Shown here one piece after another: positions 28,588-38,496 of a stretch of DNA of 64,000 nucleotides. A model generated the notes under the pieces. It saw nothing but the letters and a program-made list of their open reading frames with translations, made no database searches and was not told the origin of the DNA. The stretch is taken from NCBI RefSeq assembly GCF_003934165.1, contig NZ_RKST01000001.1, forward strand, positions 558,001-622,000, read 5' to 3'. A program made the position numbers and the translations under genes. Position 1 is the first letter of the stretch, and each line of letters begins with the position of its first letter. Origin of the DNA: Borborobacter arsenicus. Its GTDB lineage: Bacteria; Pseudomonadota; Alphaproteobacteria; Rhizobiales; Rhizobiaceae.

Positions 28588-29520
28588 ATGGCGTTCCACA
28601 ATCAGCGTCTTCATACATCGCCAAGCGGCGCTCGGCTGAACCTATACGTCCAGCCCGCCGCCACGGCCCCTGTCGGCGTGCTGCAGATCAACCACGGGCT
28701 GGCCGAGCATGCGGCGCGCTATGCCCGCTTCGCCGAGTTCATGGCGGCTCATGGCTTTCACACCTATGCCCACGACCACCGCGGCCATGGCCACACCACC
28801 GCGACGGATGCACCGCTCGGCAGATTTGCAGCGCGTGACGGCAGCGCCAAGGTCATCGCCGATGTCGCGGCAATCCACCAACTCATCGCCAGCGAACATC
28901 CAGGTCTGCCGGTCGTCCTGTACGGTCACTCCATGGGCGGCATCATCGCGCTCAACTATCTGCTGTGCCATTCCGACACCGTGCAAGCGGCGACAATCTG
29001 GAACGCCAATTTTTCCGCCGGCCTGCCCGGACGATTGGCGCAGGCGCTGCTTGCCTATGAAAGGTTCCGGCTTGGCTCCGACATGCCGTCGCGCCTGCTG
29101 CCGAAGCTTACCTTTCAGGCCTGGGGCAAGGCGGTGCCCGGCCACCGCACGGATTTCGACTGGCTGTCGCGCGATGCGGCCGAGGTCGGTAAATATATTG
29201 CCGACCCCCTGTGCGGCTGGGATGCCTCGGTGTCGCTGTGGCAGGACCTGTTCGGGATGATCTTCCTTGGCGCCGACGACAGCAATTTCGCCGCGGTGCG
29301 CAAGGATCTGCCAATCAACCTTGTCGGGGGCGAGCAAGACCCGGCCACGGCCGGCGGCAAGGCCGTGACCACGCTCGCTTCCCGTATGCGCGCAATGGGT
29401 TTTTCGAATCTGGTTTCAAAGGTTTACGCGCAAACCCGCCATGAAAGCCTGAACGAGTTGAATCGCGATCTCATCATGGAAGACTTCGCCGCTTGGGCAA
29501 GGCAGGCCGTAGCACGGTGA
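28588..29520 (+). CDS. Alpha/beta hydrolase, lysophospholipase/monoacylglycerol lipase type
   Basis: Serine hydrolase of 310 aa. The nucleophile elbow is GHSMGG (S115); HDHRGHGHT after residue 61 is the PldB/MAGL-family signature, and a C-terminal His (TRHESLNE) completes the triad. No signal peptide, so cytoplasmic. Upstream of a CaiB/ThDP pair but 90 bp apart. Confidence 0.88.
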   Translation: MAFHNQRLHTSPSGARLNLYVQPAATAPVGVLQINHGLAEHAARYARFAEFMAAHGFHTYAHDHRGHGHTTATDAPLGRFAARDGSAKVIADVAAIHQLIASEHPGLPVVLYGHSMGGIIALNYLLCHSDTVQAATIWNANFSAGLPGRLAQALLAYERFRLGSDMPSRLLPKLTFQAWGKAVPGHRTDFDWLSRDAAEVGKYIADPLCGWDASVSLWQDLFGMIFLGADDSNFAAVRKDLPINLVGGEQDPATAGGKAVTTLASRMRAMGFSNLVSKVYAQTRHESLNELNRDLIMEDFAAWARQAVAR

Positions 29521-29610
29521 GCACTGCAATTCCTCTGGCCCATGCAACAACGGTGACATGATCACGAAAGATTTGTTACAGCCTTTCCAACACAAGCTTT
29601 CAGGGACTTC

Positions 29611-30783
29611 ATGACAAATCCTCCTTTGCACGGCATCCGCGTCATCGAACTTGCCCGCATCCTCGCCGGCCCCTGGGCAGGTCAGATGCTTGCCGATCTC
29701 GGCGCCGACGTCATCAAGGTGGAAAGCCCTGATGGCGACGATACCCGCAAATGGGGCCCTCCCTTCGTTACCGGCAGTGACGGCAAGAACCTGTCGGCGG
29801 CCTATTACCACTCCTGCAATCGCGGCAAGCGCTCCATCATCGTCGATTTCTCCACCTCGGAGGGGGCCGAGACGGTGAGGAAGCTCGTCGCCACCGCCGA
29901 TGTACTGATCGAGAATTTCAAGCTTGGCGGGTTGAAGAAATACGGGCTCGACTATGACAGCCTGAGGGCGATCAACCCGAAGCTTGTCTATTGCTCGATC
30001 ACCGGCTTCGGCCAGGACGGCCCTTATGCGCCGCGCGCCGGCTACGACTTCATCATCCAGGGCATGTCGGGCCTGATGTCGATCACCGGCCCGGCCGGCG
30101 GCGAACCGCAGAAGGTGGGCGTGGCGGTGACCGACCTGTTCACCGGGCTTTATTCGGTCATCGCCATCCAGGCCGCGCTGCGTCATGCCGAGGCGACCGG
30201 CGAGGGCCAGCAGATCGACATGGCGCTATTCGATTCCCAGATTTCTGTTCTGGCCAACCAGAACCTAAACTATCTGGTCTCTGGAAAATCACCGGCCCAG
30301 ATGGGCAATGCGCATCCCAATATCGCGCCCTATGAGGTGCTGCCGGTCAAGGACGGGCATTTCATTCTCGCGGTCGGCAATGACGGCCAGTTCCGCAAAT
30401 TCTGCATCGTCGTCGGTCTGGCCCCGTTGGCGGACGATGAAGCCTATGCCACCAATGCAGCGCGCGTCGCAAACCGCGTAACGCTGCGCGAGAAGATCGT
30501 AGCTGCCCTTGCCGCTTTCGAGCGCGTGCCGCTGCTAGACGCGCTCGAAAAAGCCCATGTGCCGGCAAGCCCGATCAATAATATCGGCGAAATGTTCGCC
30601 GACCCGCAGACGGCCGCACGCGGCATGCGGATCGATCTGGAGGATGCAGACGGCAATCTGCTGCCTTCGGTGCGCGCGCCGATGGTGATGTCCGGCACCC
30701 CGCTGACCTATGAGCGGCCCTCGCCGCGCCTTGGCGAGCATACGCAGGAAATCCTTGCCGAACTGGAGCACAGAAAATCATGA
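29611..30783 (+). CDS. CaiB/BaiF (family III) CoA-transferase
   Basis: CoA-transferase of 390 aa. Conserved GIRVIELARILAGPWAGQMLADLGADVIKVE is at the N-terminus (split into helix and strand), ENFKLGGLKKYGLDY at about 105-120, and GPYAPRAGYDF at about 138-148 with the catalytic Asp. It overlaps the next gene by 4 bp (30780-30783), implying joint translation. The acyl donor and acceptor are unknown. Confidence 0.9.
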   Translation: MTNPPLHGIRVIELARILAGPWAGQMLADLGADVIKVESPDGDDTRKWGPPFVTGSDGKNLSAAYYHSCNRGKRSIIVDFSTSEGAETVRKLVATADVLIENFKLGGLKKYGLDYDSLRAINPKLVYCSITGFGQDGPYAPRAGYDFIIQGMSGLMSITGPAGGEPQKVGVAVTDLFTGLYSVIAIQAALRHAEATGEGQQIDMALFDSQISVLANQNLNYLVSGKSPAQMGNAHPNIAPYEVLPVKDGHFILAVGNDGQFRKFCIVVGLAPLADDEAYATNAARVANRVTLREKIVAALAAFERVPLLDALEKAHVPASPINNIGEMFADPQTAARGMRIDLEDADGNLLPSVRAPMVMSGTPLTYERPSPRLGEHTQEILAELEHRKS

Positions 30784-32429
30784 GGACCGGCGGACAACTG
30801 ATCGTCGAATCGCTGGAAGCAAACGGCGTCGAGCGCATCTTCTGCGTGCCTGGCGAATCCTACCTGGCCGTTCTGGATGCGCTGCACGATTCCCCCATCA
30901 AGACCATCGTCTGCCGGCAGGAAGGCGGTGCCGCGATGATGGCCGATTGTCACGGCAGGCTGACCGGCAGGCCGGGCATCTGCTTCGTCACCCGTGGGCC
31001 GGGCGCCACCAATGCGTCGGCCGGCATCCATATTGCCCGCCAGGATTCCATCCCGCTGATCCTGTTCATCGGCCAGGTCGCCTCCCATGCCAAGGAGCGC
31101 GAGGCGTTCCAGGAGGTCGACTACCGCGCCTTCTATGGCCCCATCGCCAAATGGGTGACCGAGATCGACGATGCGGCGCGCATTCCCGAAATCGTCAGCC
31201 GGGCCTTCTCGGTTGCCACCTCCGGCCGGCCGGGCCCGGTCGTCATTTCGCTCCCCGAGGACATGCTGACCAGCCTGGCGGATGCACCGGCCGCCCTGCC
31301 GTTTACGCCAGTGGAAACGCGGCCGGGCGAGGCCGAACTGGCTGAACTTGAAAAGCTGCTCACCAAGGCCGAGCGCCCCTTCGCCATTCTCGGCGGCACA
31401 CGCTGGAGCACGAAGGCCGTGGCCGACTTCCAGTCGATCGCGGAAGCCTGGTCGCTACCGGTCGGCGTGCAGTTCCGCCGCCAGATGCTGTTCGACCACC
31501 TCCACCCGAACTATGCCGGCGATGTCGGCATCGGCATCAATCCCAAGCTTGCCGACTACATCAAGAAATCCGACCTCATCCTGCTTGTCGGTGGCCGCTT
31601 CGGCGAGATGCCGTCTTCCGACTACACGCTGCTCAAAAGCCCCTACCCCGACCAGAAACTGATTCATATCCACCCCGATAGCAGCGAGCTTGGCCGCGTC
31701 TACCGACCGACCCTGCCGGTCAATGCCTCGCCTTCAGCCTTTGCCGAAGCCTTCGCCGGCAGGAAACCGGCCAGGACGCCCGTTTGGGCCGACGAAACGG
31801 CGCGGCTGCATGCGCAATATCTTGACTGGTCGACGCCACCCCAGACCGGACCCGGCGAGGTGCAGATGGGCCCGATCATGACCTATCTGGAAAAGACGCT
31901 GCCGCAGGACGCGATCCTGACCAACGGCGCCGGCAACTATGCCACCTGGGTCCATCGTTTCCATCGCTTCCGTGAATTTGGCACGCAAGGCGCACCGGCC
32001 TCGGGCTCGATGGGCTACGGCACCCCGGCGGCGGTGGCGGCCAAGGCACTGCACCCAGACCGCATGGTGGTGGCCTTTGCCGGAGACGGCTGCTTCATGA
32101 TGAACGGCCAGGAATTTGCAACTGCGGTCCAATACGACCTGCCGATCATCGTCATCGTCGTCAATAACGGCATCTATGGCACGATCCGCATGCATCAGGA
32201 ACGCGAATATCCCGGCCGTGTCGAGGGCACCGACTTGCGCAACCCCGATTTCGCAGCCCTCGCCCGCGCCTATGGCGGCCATGGCGAGACCGTGGAGAGG
32301 ACTGGCGACTTTGCCGCCGCCTTTGAGCGCGCGCGCGACAGCGGCAGGCCGGCGATCATCGAGATCAGGCTCGACCCCGAGGCGATCACACCGACCCGAA
32401 CGCTGACCGATATCCGCGAAAAACGCTGA
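30780..32429 (+). CDS. Thiamine-diphosphate-dependent enzyme, acetolactate synthase-like
   Basis: ThDP enzyme of 549 aa with the three domains of the family: pyrimidine-binding (VPGESYLAVLDAL, the conserved Glu in CRQEGGAAMMAD at about 50), central domain, and PP domain (GDGCFMMNGQEF...VNNGIYG, about 435-470). It resembles acetolactate synthase large subunits and other 2-oxoacid decarboxylases. Its coupling with a CaiB CoA-transferase recalls frc/oxc, but the protein does not look like oxalyl-CoA decarboxylase. Reaction unknown. Confidence 0.85.
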   Translation: MRTGGQLIVESLEANGVERIFCVPGESYLAVLDALHDSPIKTIVCRQEGGAAMMADCHGRLTGRPGICFVTRGPGATNASAGIHIARQDSIPLILFIGQVASHAKEREAFQEVDYRAFYGPIAKWVTEIDDAARIPEIVSRAFSVATSGRPGPVVISLPEDMLTSLADAPAALPFTPVETRPGEAELAELEKLLTKAERPFAILGGTRWSTKAVADFQSIAEAWSLPVGVQFRRQMLFDHLHPNYAGDVGIGINPKLADYIKKSDLILLVGGRFGEMPSSDYTLLKSPYPDQKLIHIHPDSSELGRVYRPTLPVNASPSAFAEAFAGRKPARTPVWADETARLHAQYLDWSTPPQTGPGEVQMGPIMTYLEKTLPQDAILTNGAGNYATWVHRFHRFREFGTQGAPASGSMGYGTPAAVAAKALHPDRMVVAFAGDGCFMMNGQEFATAVQYDLPIIVIVVNNGIYGTIRMHQEREYPGRVEGTDLRNPDFAALARAYGGHGETVERTGDFAAAFERARDSGRPAIIEIRLDPEAITPTRTLTDIREKR

Positions 32430-32473
32430 ACTGAAGGGAGGGCGAGTCGCTTTCCCCCAGCCCGATTTGACAG

Positions 32474-32911
32474 CTACATGCCGGCTTTCTCGACCTGGCC
32501 GCGTATCTCGCCGTCCGGATTGGCTGCCGTGTGAATATTGACATAGTATTTTCCGGCCATGAGATCGGCAGCCTGCGCATCGGTCAGCGTCGCCGAGCCC
32601 TTCGCTCCACTCGCCGGGTCGGGGATAGGCACTGCTACATCCGCATTCTCGCCTGCAGCCGCCGGGCCATGGAAATGGGCAGCCGCGGCATCGCCGCTCA
32701 AGCCTGAATATTCCAAAGTCCATTCCAAGGTCTTGCTTTCGGTATCGAAACTGATGTCGGCGGTGCCCTTGCCGCCGCTGGAAGTCGGCGGAACCTCCTG
32801 TGCCGCATCCATCGTCGCGCTGAACTTGACCATCTCCGCCAGCGCGGGCGAAGCCAGCATGGTCGCGATGGCCACACCAGCCAGCAGCGAGGAAATGTCG
32901 GAGCGTGTCAT
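32474..32911 (-). CDS. Secreted CHRD-domain protein
   Basis: Protein of 145 aa with a signal peptide (about 1-25, SLLAGVAIATMLASPALA) and a single CHRD domain (AAQEVPPTSSGGKGTADI, AAAHFHGPA, YYVNIHTAANPDGEIRGQV). CHRD occurs in chordin and in secreted bacterial proteins; its role is unknown, possibly metal-related. Start at 32911 has GGGAGATTGAG. Confidence 0.88.
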   Translation of the reverse strand: MTRSDISSLLAGVAIATMLASPALAEMVKFSATMDAAQEVPPTSSGGKGTADISFDTESKTLEWTLEYSGLSGDAAAAHFHGPAAAGENADVAVPIPDPASGAKGSATLTDAQAADLMAGKYYVNIHTAANPDGEIRGQVEKAGM

Positions 32912-33014
32912 CTCAATCTCCCATTTATCCTGAAGCCTGTTCCCCAACCAAGGCGCGAACTGCCCGCGGAACACAAGCTAACGGACTGGACGCGGGTAAG
33001 TTGCCCGCGCCCAT

Positions 33015-33042
33015 GAAAAAAGGGGCGGTTGCCCGCCCCTTT
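33015..33042 (-). terminator. Rho-independent terminator of the ABC operon
   Basis: AAAGGGGCGG (33019-33028) and CCGCCCCTTT (33033-33042): 10-bp stem with a 4-nt loop, followed on the minus strand by TTTTTTC, 23 bp after the solute-binding protein stop. Confidence 0.92.
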
Positions 33043-33065
33043 CAATTCCATCGGTAGCCGACAGC

Positions 33066-34031
33066 CTATTTCAGCGCCTTGTCGGTGATTGCCGTGGTAT
33101 AGGCGCCCTCCGGCTCCTTGGTGACGATCTTCTGATCAAGCAGCGCCTTGGCCGTGCGCTCATAAAGCGCCGGGTCGAGCTTGCCGTCGCCGATCAGCTT
33201 GGCGACCTCTCCGACCATACGCTTCTGATGGTTCTCGTCCTGGCCGCCGGCATCAAGCACCATGCCGGCCGCTTCTTCCGGATTTTCCACCGCATAATGC
33301 CAGCCCTTCATCGACGCGCGCACGAAGCGCACCATCTTGTCTTCGAAGGCCGGGTCCTTGAGTTTGTCTTCAAGCACGTAGAGGCCGTCTTCCAGCAAGT
33401 CGTTGCCGAGTTCGGTATAGTTGAAGACGACCAGATCCTCCGGTTTGAAGCCGGCATCGATCGCCTGCCAATACTCATTATAGGTCATGACGGAGATGCA
33501 GTCGGCCTGCTTCTGGATCAGCGGCTGCACGTCGAAGCTCTGCTTGAGCACGGTCACGCCGTCCGGGCCACCTTCGGTTGGCAGGCCGAGCTTGTTCATC
33601 CAGGCATAGAACGGATATTCGTTGCCGAAGAACCAGACGCCGAGCGTATGGCCCTTGAAGTCAGCTTCCGTCTTCACCGGGCCGTCCTTCGGGCAGATCA
33701 GTTCAAGGCCGGACTTGGCGAAAGGCTGAGCAATATTGACCAGCGGAACGCCCTTGTCGCGCGCGGAAAGACCCGCCGCCATCCAGGTCACGATGACATC
33801 GGCGCCGCCGCCGGCGATCACCTGCTCGGGCGCGACGTCAGGACCGCCCGGCTTGATCTCGACGTCGAGCCCCTCTTCCTCGTAGAAGCCCTTGTCCTTG
33901 GCGACGAAATAACCGGCAAACTGACCCTGTGCCACCCATTTGAGCTGCAGCGTCACCTTGTCGGCCGCCCAGGCCTGCACGACCGCCAGCGACATGGCGC
34001 CGGCAAGCATGGAAACAATCAGTCTTTTCAT
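33066..34031 (-). CDS. ABC transporter substrate-binding protein, NMT1/THI5-like
   Basis: Periplasmic binding protein of 321 aa with a cleavable signal peptide ending AWAAD. LKWVAQGQFAGYFVAKDKGFYEEEG is the NMT1/SsuA-like hallmark. Relatives bind pyrimidines, thiamine precursors or sulfonates. Context (amidase, aminotransferase and RutR nearby) makes a pyrimidine or N-carbamoyl compound the most likely ligand. It closes an operon of two permeases and an ATPase. Confidence 0.88.
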   Translation of the reverse strand: MKRLIVSMLAGAMSLAVVQAWAADKVTLQLKWVAQGQFAGYFVAKDKGFYEEEGLDVEIKPGGPDVAPEQVIAGGGADVIVTWMAAGLSARDKGVPLVNIAQPFAKSGLELICPKDGPVKTEADFKGHTLGVWFFGNEYPFYAWMNKLGLPTEGGPDGVTVLKQSFDVQPLIQKQADCISVMTYNEYWQAIDAGFKPEDLVVFNYTELGNDLLEDGLYVLEDKLKDPAFEDKMVRFVRASMKGWHYAVENPEEAAGMVLDAGGQDENHQKRMVGEVAKLIGDGKLDPALYERTAKALLDQKIVTKEPEGAYTTAITDKALK

Positions 34032-34054
34032 TTTTTACACCCTCTGAAGAGCGT

Positions 34055-35173
34055 CTATCCACCACGGATAGACGGATGCCAAAACGTGACTGCCCTTTCT
34101 ACGAGGGCTACTGCCCCATAGAAGACCGAACCCGCCACCGCTGCAACCGCGATCTCGGCCCAGACCATGTCGATATTCATGCGCCCGACCTCGGTGGAGA
34201 TGCGGAAGCCCATGCCAACCACCGGCGTGCCGAAGAATTCAGCGACGATAGCGCCGATCAGCGCCAGCGTGGAATTGATCTTGAGCGCGTTGAAGATAAA
34301 GGGCATCGCCGCCGGCAGCCGAAGCTTGAACAGCGTCTGCCAATAGCCGGACGCATAGGTCCGCATCAGGTCGCGCTCCATATGGCCGGAGGCCGTCAGG
34401 CCGACCACCGTGTTCACCAGCATCGGAAAGAAGGTCATGATGACGACCACCGCGGCCTTGGACTGCCAGTCGAAGCCGAACCACATCACCATGATCGGCG
34501 CGACCCCGATGATCGGCAGGGCGGCGGCCATATTGCCGACGGGCAGCAGCCCGCGGCGCAGGAAGATGAAGCGGTCGGCCGCGATCGCGGCCGCAAAGCC
34601 CGTGCCGCAGCCAAGCACATAGCCGACAAGCACCGCCTTGAAGATGGTCTGGTTGACGTCCGCGGCCAGCACCGGCAGCGAATTTGCAATACGCACGGCG
34701 ATTGTGCTGGGCGGCGGCAGCAATACGAAAGGAATGCCGAAGCCGCGCACCAGCGCTTCCCACAACAAGAGAAGCCAGACGCCGAATATGGTCGGCACAA
34801 TAAGGCGAAGCATGGTATCGGCAGTGCGGTTCTTCGGTCTTATCGTCACCAGTTCGGTGACGCAGCGCCAGGCCAGCAGCCAAGCAGCGGCAACCAGCAG
34901 GAAGAAAGAGGCGCGCGCCGAACCTTCATGGCCGGCAATACCCGAGACGAGCAGCCACGCAGCGCCATGGGCGCCGACGAAAAGGATCGCTGCAGCGAAG
35001 GCAGTCGAGGCCACCGTCATCGAGGCGAGCGCGCAAAGCACGATCAGCGCAAAAATCAGCACGGTCGTGCCTGCACTGAATGCTGCATCGGCTGCCAGCG
35101 GCAACGCCACGGCCGCCATTGCGCACAGCACAAGCGCCAGCCCGGCCTGCCAGGAGATGCCAAACCGGCTCAT
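34055..35173 (-). CDS. ABC transporter permease (BPD type), long form
   Basis: Inner-membrane permease of 372 aa, with about 120 extra N-terminal residues in 4 hydrophobic segments before the usual six-helix SsuC-like core. The EAA loop-type region is MRTYASGYWQTLFKLRLPAAMPFIFNALK (residues about 275-300, split). It overlaps the next permease by 4 bp (35170-35173). The N-terminal extension is unusual for this permease family. Confidence 0.88.
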   Translation of the reverse strand: MSRFGISWQAGLALVLCAMAAVALPLAADAAFSAGTTVLIFALIVLCALASMTVASTAFAAAILFVGAHGAAWLLVSGIAGHEGSARASFFLLVAAAWLLAWRCVTELVTIRPKNRTADTMLRLIVPTIFGVWLLLLWEALVRGFGIPFVLLPPPSTIAVRIANSLPVLAADVNQTIFKAVLVGYVLGCGTGFAAAIAADRFIFLRRGLLPVGNMAAALPIIGVAPIMVMWFGFDWQSKAAVVVIMTFFPMLVNTVVGLTASGHMERDLMRTYASGYWQTLFKLRLPAAMPFIFNALKINSTLALIGAIVAEFFGTPVVGMGFRISTEVGRMNIDMVWAEIAVAAVAGSVFYGAVALVERAVTFWHPSIRGG

Positions 35174-36048
35174 GCCTCTCTCCCGCCCATGGCCCGTTCG
35201 GTGATGCGTCCAGCCACGCCGACGAGCGCCACCAGCAGCACCGCCACCAGCGAGCCGGCGACGAGGGCCGCCCAGATTTCGATGGTCTGGCTGTAATAGG
35301 AACCCGACAAGAGCTTGGCGCCGATGCCGGCAATGGCTCCGGTCGGCAATTCCGCGACAATTGCCCCAACGAGGCTTGCCGCCACCGCCACTTTCATCGA
35401 GGCGAACAGGTAAGGGATAGAGGCCGGCACCCTGAGCTTCCAGAAGGTCTGCGCTGCACTCGCATTATAGGTGTGCATCAGGTCGAGATGCATGACCTCG
35501 GGCGAACGCAAGCCCTTCACCATGCCGACCGCAACCGGGAAGAACGACAGATAGGTCGAGATCAGCGCCTTGGGAAACAGGCCGGTGATGCCGATGGCGG
35601 CAAAGACGACGATCACCATCGGAGCCAGCGCCAGAATCGGGATCGTCTGCGAGGTGATGATCCAGGGCATCAGGCTGCGGTCGAGTGCCACGAAATGCAC
35701 GATGCCCACCGCGATCACTATGCCGAGCACCGTGCCGAACAGGAAGCCGACCATGGTTGCTGACAGCGTCACCCAGGAATGGTAGACAAGGCTGCGTGCA
35801 CTCCACGGCTTCACCTGGAAGGTCGTCTTGAAGAAATTCTGCGCCACCTGATGCGGGGCCGGCAGGGTCGGCTTGGGCTGCGACCAGGTCTTGACCAGAA
35901 ATTCGGTATAGCTCGGCGTCTCGCCGGCCCGGCGGTCGAGATCGCGCTGGAACGGTCCGTTGAGTACCACTGCAAAGGCGTACCAGGCCACCACCAGCAG
36001 GGCCAAAAGCGTGGTGACGGGGATGATCTTGTCACGCAGCCGGTCCAT
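35170..36048 (-). CDS. ABC transporter permease (BPD type)
   Basis: Second permease, 292 aa, with six predicted helices and the EAA-type sequence MHTYNASAAQTFWKLRVPASIPYLFA. A periplasmic N-terminal segment (about 40-80) precedes the core. Partner of the neighbouring permease; 3 bp follow the ATPase stop. Two different permeases imply a heterodimeric channel. Confidence 0.9.
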   Translation of the reverse strand: MDRLRDKIIPVTTLLALLVVAWYAFAVVLNGPFQRDLDRRAGETPSYTEFLVKTWSQPKPTLPAPHQVAQNFFKTTFQVKPWSARSLVYHSWVTLSATMVGFLFGTVLGIVIAVGIVHFVALDRSLMPWIITSQTIPILALAPMVIVVFAAIGITGLFPKALISTYLSFFPVAVGMVKGLRSPEVMHLDLMHTYNASAAQTFWKLRVPASIPYLFASMKVAVAASLVGAIVAELPTGAIAGIGAKLLSGSYYSQTIEIWAALVAGSLVAVLLVALVGVAGRITERAMGGREA

Positions 36049-36051
36049 CCC

Positions 36052-36843
36052 TCAATCCTCGTAGGAATGGCCGGCGCGCAGGCCGTCGCGCACGCGCGCG
36101 GCGATGGCCAGGAATTCAGGCGTCTCGCGAATGTCGAGCGGGCGATCACGCGGCAAGGTCGACTCGATCACATCAGTTACCCGCCCTGGTCGCGGCGACA
36201 TGACGACGATGCGCGTTGACAGATAGACTGCCTCGGGGATGGAATGGGTGACGAAGCAGATCGTCTTGTTCGTCTGCTTCCATAGCTCTAGAAGCTGTTC
36301 ATTGAGATGGTCGCGCACGATTTCGTCCAGCGCACCGAAGGGTTCGTCCATCAGGAGCAGGTCGGCGTCGAAGGCGAGCGCGCGCGCGATCGAGGCGCGC
36401 TGCTGCATGCCGCCCGACAATTGCCAGGGATATTTCTTCTCGAAGCCGGAAAGATTGACCAGGTCGAGCGTGCGCTTGATCCGCGCCTTCTGCTCCTCGC
36501 GCGCAATGCCCATGATCTCCAGCGGCAGCGCCACATTGGCTTCGATGGTGCGCCAGGGGTAGAGTGCGGCGGCCTGGAACACATAGCCATAGGCGCGTGC
36601 CTGCCGTGCCTGCTCGGCGCTCATGCCATTGATCAGGATGGAGCCGGAGGTCGGCTTCTCGAGATCGGCAATGACCCGCAGGAAGGTGGTCTTGCCGCAG
36701 CCGGACGGCCCGATGAAGGAAACGAACTCGCCCTTGTTAATGGTGAGATCGACATCCGACAGCGCCTGCACCGGCCCATCGCCAGTGTGGAACGTCAGGC
36801 CCAGTTTCTTTGCTTCGACGACTGCTTGTGATGCTGGCTGCAA
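36052..36843 (-). CDS. ABC transporter ATP-binding protein (SsuB/TauB type)
   Basis: Cytoplasmic ATPase of about 263 aa: Walker A FIGPSGCGKTTFLRVIA, signature LSGGMQQRASIARALA, Walker B LLMDEPFGALDEIVR and the His switch THSIPEA. Start uncertain: a TTG at 36843 has GGAAGAG in front; an earlier TTG at 36915 and a GTG at 36897 are possible. It is the first gene of the importer operon; the amidase gene ends 288 bp further upstream. Confidence 0.9.
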   Translation of the reverse strand: MQPASQAVVEAKKLGLTFHTGDGPVQALSDVDLTINKGEFVSFIGPSGCGKTTFLRVIADLEKPTSGSILINGMSAEQARQARAYGYVFQAAALYPWRTIEANVALPLEIMGIAREEQKARIKRTLDLVNLSGFEKKYPWQLSGGMQQRASIARALAFDADLLLMDEPFGALDEIVRDHLNEQLLELWKQTNKTICFVTHSIPEAVYLSTRIVVMSPRPGRVTDVIESTLPRDRPLDIRETPEFLAIAARVRDGLRAGHSYED

Positions 36844-37130
36844 GCTTGCTCTTCCCAAATTTCCTGCCGCTCGATTAGAGCATTGTTGGCGCGGCACGGA
36901 CAATGATCCGCGCAAATGAAGAATCGGGAAAACAACAACATATCGCCTCCTCCTGATTCATCGCATGATGTGGCCGCCCACAGCCATGGCCGGCAAGGCG
37001 CTCAAGCCTTGCCCAACCGCAACTGCGGGCTCAACGCATCATGGCTTGAATGGTGCCGTTCAATCGAATTCCCCTTTTCTGCCGCGCGCTTCTTTCGAGC
37101 CCGTCGGCCTTTTCAATTTACCGCGAGCAT

Positions 37131-38381
37131 CTACTCCACGATCACGGCCGTTTCCACAACGGCATGAAACAGAACGTCGCAGCCGGCGGCCGCCCATTCC
37201 GGAAAGATCTCTTCGGCCTCGTTGTGGCTCAGCCCGTCCACGCAAGGGCACATTACCATCGCCGTCGGCGCGACCCGGTTGATCCAGCAGGCGTCATGGC
37301 CTGCGCCCGACACGATATTGCGATGGCTATAGCCAAGACGCTCGGCGGCGTCGCGGATCGCCTTCACGCATCCTTCGTCGAAGGTGACGGGGTCGAAATG
37401 CCCGACCTGCTCGATTTCAAAGGAAATGTCGAGCGCCTCGCAAATCGTCTTGATGCCGGCACGGATGCGCCCGTCCATCTCGTCCAGCACATCCTTGTTG
37501 GGCGAGCGGATATCGATGGTGAATACGGTGCGCCCGGCAATGATGTTGCGCGAATTCGGATAGGCTTCCATGTGGCCGATCGCGCCCACCGCATCCGGCT
37601 GGTAGTCCATGGCGATCTCATGCACCAGTTCGGTCACCCGCGCCATGCCGAGCCCGGCATTGCGGCGTTTGGGCATCGGCGTGGAGCCGGTGTGACTCTC
37701 CTTGCCCGTAAGGTGCACCTCAAGCCATTTGAGCCCTTGGCCGTGGGTGACGACGCCGATGTCGATGCCTTCATCCTCGAGGATCGGCCCCTGTTCGATA
37801 TGGAGCTCGAAAAAGGCCTTCATCTTGCGCGCGCCGACCTTTTCATCGCCCTTCCACCCAATGCGCGCCAGTTCGTCGCCGAAGCGCTTGCCTTCGGCAT
37901 CCTGGCGCGCATAGGCCCAGTCCTGCTCATGCACGCCGGCAAACACGCCGGACGCCAGCATGGCCGGCGCAAAGCGCGTGCCTTCCTCATTGGTCCAGTT
38001 GGTGACGACGATCGGGTGCTTGGTCTTGATGCCGAGATCATCGAGCGAGCGGATGATTTCGAGCCCGCCGAGCACGCCCAGAACGCCGTCGAACTTGCCG
38101 CCGGTGGGCTGGGTGTCGAGATGGCTACCGACATAGACCGGCAGTGCATCCGGGTCGGTGCCCTCGCGGCGCGCAAACATGGTGCCCATCTGGTCGACGC
38201 CGGTTTCAAGCCCGGCCGCATCGCACCAGCGCTTGAAGAGATGCCGACCCTCGCCGTCAAAATCGGTCAGGGTCTGGCGGTTGTTGCCGCCGGCAATTCC
38301 AGGGCCGATCTTGGCCATCTCCATCAACGAGTCCCACAGGCGTTCGGAGTTGATCCTGAGATTTTCGCCCGGAGCGGCCAT
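37131..38381 (-). CDS. Zn-dependent hydrolase, N-carbamoyl-beta-alanine/allantoate amidase type
   Basis: M20/M28-type amidohydrolase of 416 aa. Metal ligands are visible in GSHLDTQPTGGKFDG (about 87-101), NEEG (about 134-137) and the histidine of the C-terminal GAGHDA motif; HIEQGP is typical of HyuC/AllC. It would release CO2 and ammonia from N-carbamoyl-beta-alanine, the third step of reductive pyrimidine breakdown. The ATG at 38381 follows GGAAGGGG. It lies 115 bp downstream of the aminotransferase. Confidence 0.88.
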   Translation of the reverse strand: MAAPGENLRINSERLWDSLMEMAKIGPGIAGGNNRQTLTDFDGEGRHLFKRWCDAAGLETGVDQMGTMFARREGTDPDALPVYVGSHLDTQPTGGKFDGVLGVLGGLEIIRSLDDLGIKTKHPIVVTNWTNEEGTRFAPAMLASGVFAGVHEQDWAYARQDAEGKRFGDELARIGWKGDEKVGARKMKAFFELHIEQGPILEDEGIDIGVVTHGQGLKWLEVHLTGKESHTGSTPMPKRRNAGLGMARVTELVHEIAMDYQPDAVGAIGHMEAYPNSRNIIAGRTVFTIDIRSPNKDVLDEMDGRIRAGIKTICEALDISFEIEQVGHFDPVTFDEGCVKAIRDAAERLGYSHRNIVSGAGHDACWINRVAPTAMVMCPCVDGLSHNEAEEIFPEWAAAGCDVLFHAVVETAVIVE

Positions 38382-38496
38382 GTCTTCCCCTTCCATTTTG
38401 TTGTAGCCGCCGGGTCCCTGGAGGCACCCGGCAGCGCTTTTATCGTATTGCGTCGAAAGGCGGCTTCATTGCAATCCTTTCGATGCCGGTCGATCG

